Shown in pieces: positions 23,278 to 26,021 of a stretch of 26,021 nucleotides of DNA. Below the pieces are notes generated by a model. It was not told where the DNA came from and did not search any database. It worked only from the letters and a program-made list of their open reading frames with translations. A program made the position numbers and the translations under genes. Each line of letters opens with the position of its first letter. Position 1 is the stretch's first letter. The DNA comes from DASQDT01 sp036380435 (GTDB lineage Bacteria > Acidobacteriota > Blastocatellia > Pyrinomonadales > Pyrinomonadaceae). Where the stretch lies: NCBI GenBank assembly GCA_036380435.1, contig DASVES010000519.1, forward strand, positions 1-26,021. The letters are read 5' to 3'.

Positions 23278-25230
23278 TCATTCTCTCCCCGCCTGAGCCG
23301 GCTTCGGGAATGGTGCGCCGAGCCAGGCTTCGTAGGTCTTCATCTGCTCAGGCGTGGGCGCGGAGACGGGGACGATGCGGTAAGCGCCCTCGGTCTTCGA
23401 GCCGAGCTTGACGTTGACAGTGCGTATCTCGTCGTGACGGAAGACGGTGAGTGCAATCGAGTCGCCGGGCTTCTTGTCAGCGACGCGCGCGTTAAGCGAA
23501 GTGAGCGACGCGCGATAGCCGTCCACGGCGACGATCTGGTCGTTGGCGTAGAGGCCCTGCTCGTAGGCGGGCGTGCCCGCCTGCACAACGCGCACGACGA
23601 GGCGGTCGCCGTCCTGTGCTATCTGGCCGCCGAGGAAGGGCTTCGGGGCGGGCGCTCTGGCGTCGGCCGCCGGCGTCGCCGCGCCCGTCGTGTCGAGTCT
23701 GAGGCCCGCGGCTTCGAGCGCGGCGTTGTAGTTCAACTCCTCGCGCCCGCGCACGTAAGCACGGAAGAAGTCTTCGAGGCTCGCGCCGGCCTGTTGCTCG
23801 GCGACGCGTTGGAAGTCTTCTGGGGTGAAGTTGCGATTCTTCTTGGCGAACTCTGTGTAGAGTTGGCGCAGCACGTCGTCGAGCGAGCGCGCGCCGGCGG
23901 TGCGCTTGCGGATTTCGAGGTCGAGGAGGAAGCCGACGAGGCCGCCCTTGTCGTAGTAGGAGATGGAGACGTTGGGCGAGTTCTCGTCGGCGCGGTAGTA
24001 CCTGATCCAGGCGTCGAAGCTCGCCTCCTCGACGCTCATCTTCTGGCGGCCCGGCGTGTTCTGCATGGCCTCGATGGCGCGGGCCAGTTGTTCCAGATAG
24101 TCCTTGTCGGTCATCAGCCCGGCGCGGCGCACGAGCAGGGTGCCGTAATAGTCAGTGATGCCTTCGGCCACCCACAGCAGGCGTGTGTAGTTCTCGCCGG
24201 TGTAGTCGAAGGGGCCGAGCGCGTCGGGGCGGATGAGCTTGACGTTCCAGACGTGGAAGTACTCGTGCCCGACGAGTTCGAGGAAGCCGCGGTAGGTCGG
24301 TTCGGCGCGGAAGGAGAAGGGGTCGGCGATGAGCGCGGTCGAGTTGAGGTGTTCGAGGCCGCCGCCGCCGCGCGGGCGCAGCATGAGCAGAAAGGTGTAG
24401 TCGCGATAGGGCACGTCGCCCATCATCGCGACTGTCGTCTCCACTACTTTTTTAACGTCGCGCTCCATCCGCGCGGGGTCATAGTTGCCCCCATCGCCGT
24501 CGATGACGATGCGGTGCGGCACGCCGCGCACGTCGAACGACAAAGTTTTAAAGTTGCTGACGAGAAACGGCGAGTCGTAGAGAATGTCGAAATTTTCGGC
24601 GCGGAAGGTATTGCGCTCGCCGGAGGCGGGCAGACCCGTCGCGACCTTCCAGTTGGCGTGCGGCACGACGCGAAGCGTGGACGGGGCGCTCAGGTGGCCT
24701 TCGGGGTACATCAGCAGCGCGGCGTTGTTCCAGAAGGCGTGGCGGTCGTGTAGCTCGTTGGTGCGAACGGTGAGTTCGTTCGAGTAGACGCGGTAGCGCG
24801 CGCGCAGCTCGCGTGCGCCGGCCGGCGTGGTGACGCGCCAGGTGTTCTTGTTGACCTTCGTCCACGGGAGCGCGCGGCCCCCAGAGTCTTCGGCCGCGAA
24901 GTCCTGCACGTGGCGCTCGAACTCGCGCACCAAGTAGGAGCCGGGCGTCCAGACGGGCATCCGCAGGTCAACCGTGGACGGCCCCTGCTGCGCCGTCCAG
25001 CGCAGGCGCATCTCGACTTCGAGCAGGTGCGTGTCCGGCCGCGGCATCGAGACGGTGTAACTGATCTCGGGCGCCGCCTGTCGTTGCGTCGATGAGGTTG
25101 ACGACGCGAGAGCAGGCGTCTGCCGGCGCGTGGCCTGCGCCGACACGTCGGACGACGACGACGGCGCGGCGAGCAGCAGCAGCAGAGACGCGGCGAGGGC
25201 GAGGGCGTGCGCAGTGCGTGTGTGGCGCAT
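23278..25230 (-). CDS. Secreted M61 family glycyl-aminopeptidase-like metalloprotease with PDZ domain
   Basis: This 650-residue protein matches peptidase family M61. A signal peptide lies at 1-32 (ending SAQA), the N-terminal beta domain at about 55-240, and the catalytic domain at about 245-500, with GGGLEHLNST (289-298), the zinc motif HEYFHVWN (322-329) and the third-ligand Glu356 in WVAEGITDYYG. YYDKGGLVGFLLDL (425-438) is also typical. A PDZ domain fills about 530-610 (PFLGGQI, GTPAYEQGLYANDQIVAVDG). Family enzymes remove N-terminal Gly or Ala from peptides. ATG at 25230 has AGGAAG 8 nt upstream; the frame extends 101 codons further up but without signal-peptide features. It precedes the D-aminoacylase-like gene on the same strand, suggesting shared peptide use outside the cytoplasm. 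Confidence 0.93.
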   Translation of the reverse strand: MRHTRTAHALALAASLLLLLAAPSSSSDVSAQATRRQTPALASSTSSTQRQAAPEISYTVSMPRPDTHLLEVEMRLRWTAQQGPSTVDLRMPVWTPGSYLVREFERHVQDFAAEDSGGRALPWTKVNKNTWRVTTPAGARELRARYRVYSNELTVRTNELHDRHAFWNNAALLMYPEGHLSAPSTLRVVPHANWKVATGLPASGERNTFRAENFDILYDSPFLVSNFKTLSFDVRGVPHRIVIDGDGGNYDPARMERDVKKVVETTVAMMGDVPYRDYTFLLMLRPRGGGGLEHLNSTALIADPFSFRAEPTYRGFLELVGHEYFHVWNVKLIRPDALGPFDYTGENYTRLLWVAEGITDYYGTLLVRRAGLMTDKDYLEQLARAIEAMQNTPGRQKMSVEEASFDAWIRYYRADENSPNVSISYYDKGGLVGFLLDLEIRKRTAGARSLDDVLRQLYTEFAKKNRNFTPEDFQRVAEQQAGASLEDFFRAYVRGREELNYNAALEAAGLRLDTTGAATPAADARAPAPKPFLGGQIAQDGDRLVVRVVQAGTPAYEQGLYANDQIVAVDGYRASLTSLNARVADKKPGDSIALTVFRHDEIRTVNVKLGSKTEGAYRIVPVSAPTPEQMKTYEAWLGAPFPKPAQAGRE

Positions 25231-25434
25231 CCGTGGAACTTCCTTTGCTCTTTGGATTCTGCGGGGGAAAGCTTTCGCTGGCGCGCATCTTACTACGAAA
25301 CGGCGCGGGCGCGGAAACGCGGCGCTTGCCGCCCCGGCGGGCCGCGTTGTAACTTCTCGGCGGGCAACAATCCATCGACCAACGTTGGGCAAGCCGGGTC
25401 GGTTCCGCGCCGGCCGGGAGAGAGGAGCTAAATC

Positions 25435-25896
25435 ATGTCCGTCGTCGTATGCGCCAACTGTGGAACGAAGAATCGCGTTGAGGAGGAAGCGGCGCGCGAG
25501 CGCCAGCCCGTGTGCGGCAGGTGCGGGGTACAACTCGGAGAGGAGGTGGGGACAGCACCGGCCGACTTTGGGAAGCCCGAGACCGTGACGGACGCGACGT
25601 TTGCGGGCGCGGTGCTCGGCGCATCAGAGGGGCCGCCCGTCCTCGTGGACTTCTGGGCGGCGTGGTGCGGACCGTGTGTGATGCTCGCGCCCACGCTCGA
25701 CCAGCTCGCCGCCGAATCCGGCGGGCGCTACCGCGTCGCCAAGCTCAACGTGGACGAGAACCCCGCGACCGCCTCGCAGTTCGGCGTCCGCAGCATTCCG
25801 ACGCTCATCATCTTCAAGGGCGGCCGCGAGGTTGAACGCCTCGTCGGCGCGCAGCCGCGGCAACAGATCGCCGCGCGCCTCGCTGCACACGCTTAG
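25435..25896 (+). CDS. trxC: Thioredoxin with N-terminal zinc ribbon (thioredoxin 2/TrxC-like)
   Basis: This 153-residue protein has an N-terminal zinc ribbon (Cys6, Cys9, Cys27, Cys30 in CANC and CGRC), then a full thioredoxin domain. The redox site is AAWCGPCVML (WCGPC at 77-81) and the cis-proline is in SIPTLIIFKGG (about 121). This order and size match thioredoxin 2 (TrxC), a cytoplasmic disulfide reductase whose ribbon binds zinc. AGGAG lies 7 nt before ATG 25435. It is divergent from the M61 gene, with about 200 nt between. No OxyR-like site was identified. Confidence 0.92.
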   Translation: MSVVVCANCGTKNRVEEEAARERQPVCGRCGVQLGEEVGTAPADFGKPETVTDATFAGAVLGASEGPPVLVDFWAAWCGPCVMLAPTLDQLAAESGGRYRVAKLNVDENPATASQFGVRSIPTLIIFKGGREVERLVGAQPRQQIAARLAAHA

Positions 25897-25931
25897 ATTT
25901 TTGAGTTGAGTGTGCGGTAGGTCGGATTCAC

Positions 25932-26019
25932 CGCAGAGGCGCAGAGGACGCAGAGTTAACGCAGAGGGTTGAATCTCTCCGCGAAGGCACACGAAGAGGC
26001 ACGAACAGGAGTTAACTCC
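25932..26019. repeat. CGCAGAGG tandem repeats and palindrome at the window end
   Basis: CGCAGAGG occurs at 25932-25939, 25940-25947 and 25960-25967, with CGCAGAG at 25949-25955. Related GAAGGCAC/GAAGAGGCAC units follow, then a 12-bp palindrome GGAGTTAACTCC at 26008-26019. Purine-rich units of this kind often form one arm of an intergenic palindrome whose other arm would lie beyond the window. No gene is seen in 25897-26021. Confidence 0.7.
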
Positions 26020-26021
26020 CA

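Noticed and set aside
23434..24753. Long plus-strand open frame opposite the M61 peptidase
   Set aside because: Antisense shadow of a well-defined gene: no family features and low-complexity Val/Ala/Glu composition.

Overview
The window is a 26 kb piece of a GC-rich bacterial chromosome. Several things suggest an Acidobacteriota-type proteolytic heterotroph (Blastocatellia/Pyrinomonadales-like): many secreted enzymes, three proteins with TonB-C-like domains and no receptor nearby, a short CPxC...YCxxD ribbon, a standalone CHASE2 protein, and M6 and M61 metalloproteases. This placement is inference from gene style; there is no rRNA or marker gene here.

Layout. (1) At 1-1387, minus strand, lie a CHASE2 membrane sensor and the start of a secreted protein cut by the window edge, behind a promoter at about 1621-1655 that carries a dyad. 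(2) At 1788-7278, minus strand, is a tight four-gene operon: Gfo/Idh/MocA oxidoreductase, GNAT acetyltransferase, HyuA and HyuB. The last three are joined by ATGA overlaps, and a promoter lies only about 10 nt ahead of the first gene. (3) At 7352-10012 is a secreted M6 (immune-inhibitor-A-like) metalloprotease with its own terminator. (4) At 10464-10952 are a CAT-anticodon tRNA and a truncated tyrosine recombinase against its 5' end. (5) At 10981-15376, in visibly AT-richer DNA, are three TonB-C-like proteins in a row on the minus strand (plain, TPR-fused, ankyrin plus zinc-ribbon-fused). The ankyrin gene probably starts at CTG. (6) At 15687-17147, plus strand, is a secreted GH47 alpha-mannosidase whose 3' end overlaps a convergent DinB gene. 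(7) At 17059-20469, minus strand, run an enoyl-CoA hydratase, a small secreted protein, a propeller-like lipoprotein and DinB. (8) At 20622-21491 is a plus-strand COG3375-type GNAT protein overlapping the 3' end of a D-aminoacylase-type amidohydrolase. That amidohydrolase follows a secreted M61 aminopeptidase (21395-25230, minus). (9) At 25435-25896, plus strand, is a TrxC-like thioredoxin with a zinc ribbon, followed by CGCAGAGG repeats to the end.

Together the genes suggest breakdown of protein, modified amino acids (D-amino acids, hydantoins/oxoproline) and mannose glycans, plus envelope signalling.

The most striking observation is a pair of purine/pyrimidine inverted repeats lying in frame inside genes. 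At 23077-23161 a 34-bp perfect palindrome encodes both the Lys-rich n-region and the hydrophobic core of the amidohydrolase signal peptide: one arm gives Lys/Arg, its complement gives Leu/Phe. At about 3024-3158 a similar element adds about 45 residues to the otherwise conserved HyuB. These may be mobile palindromic elements that can spread through coding sequence.
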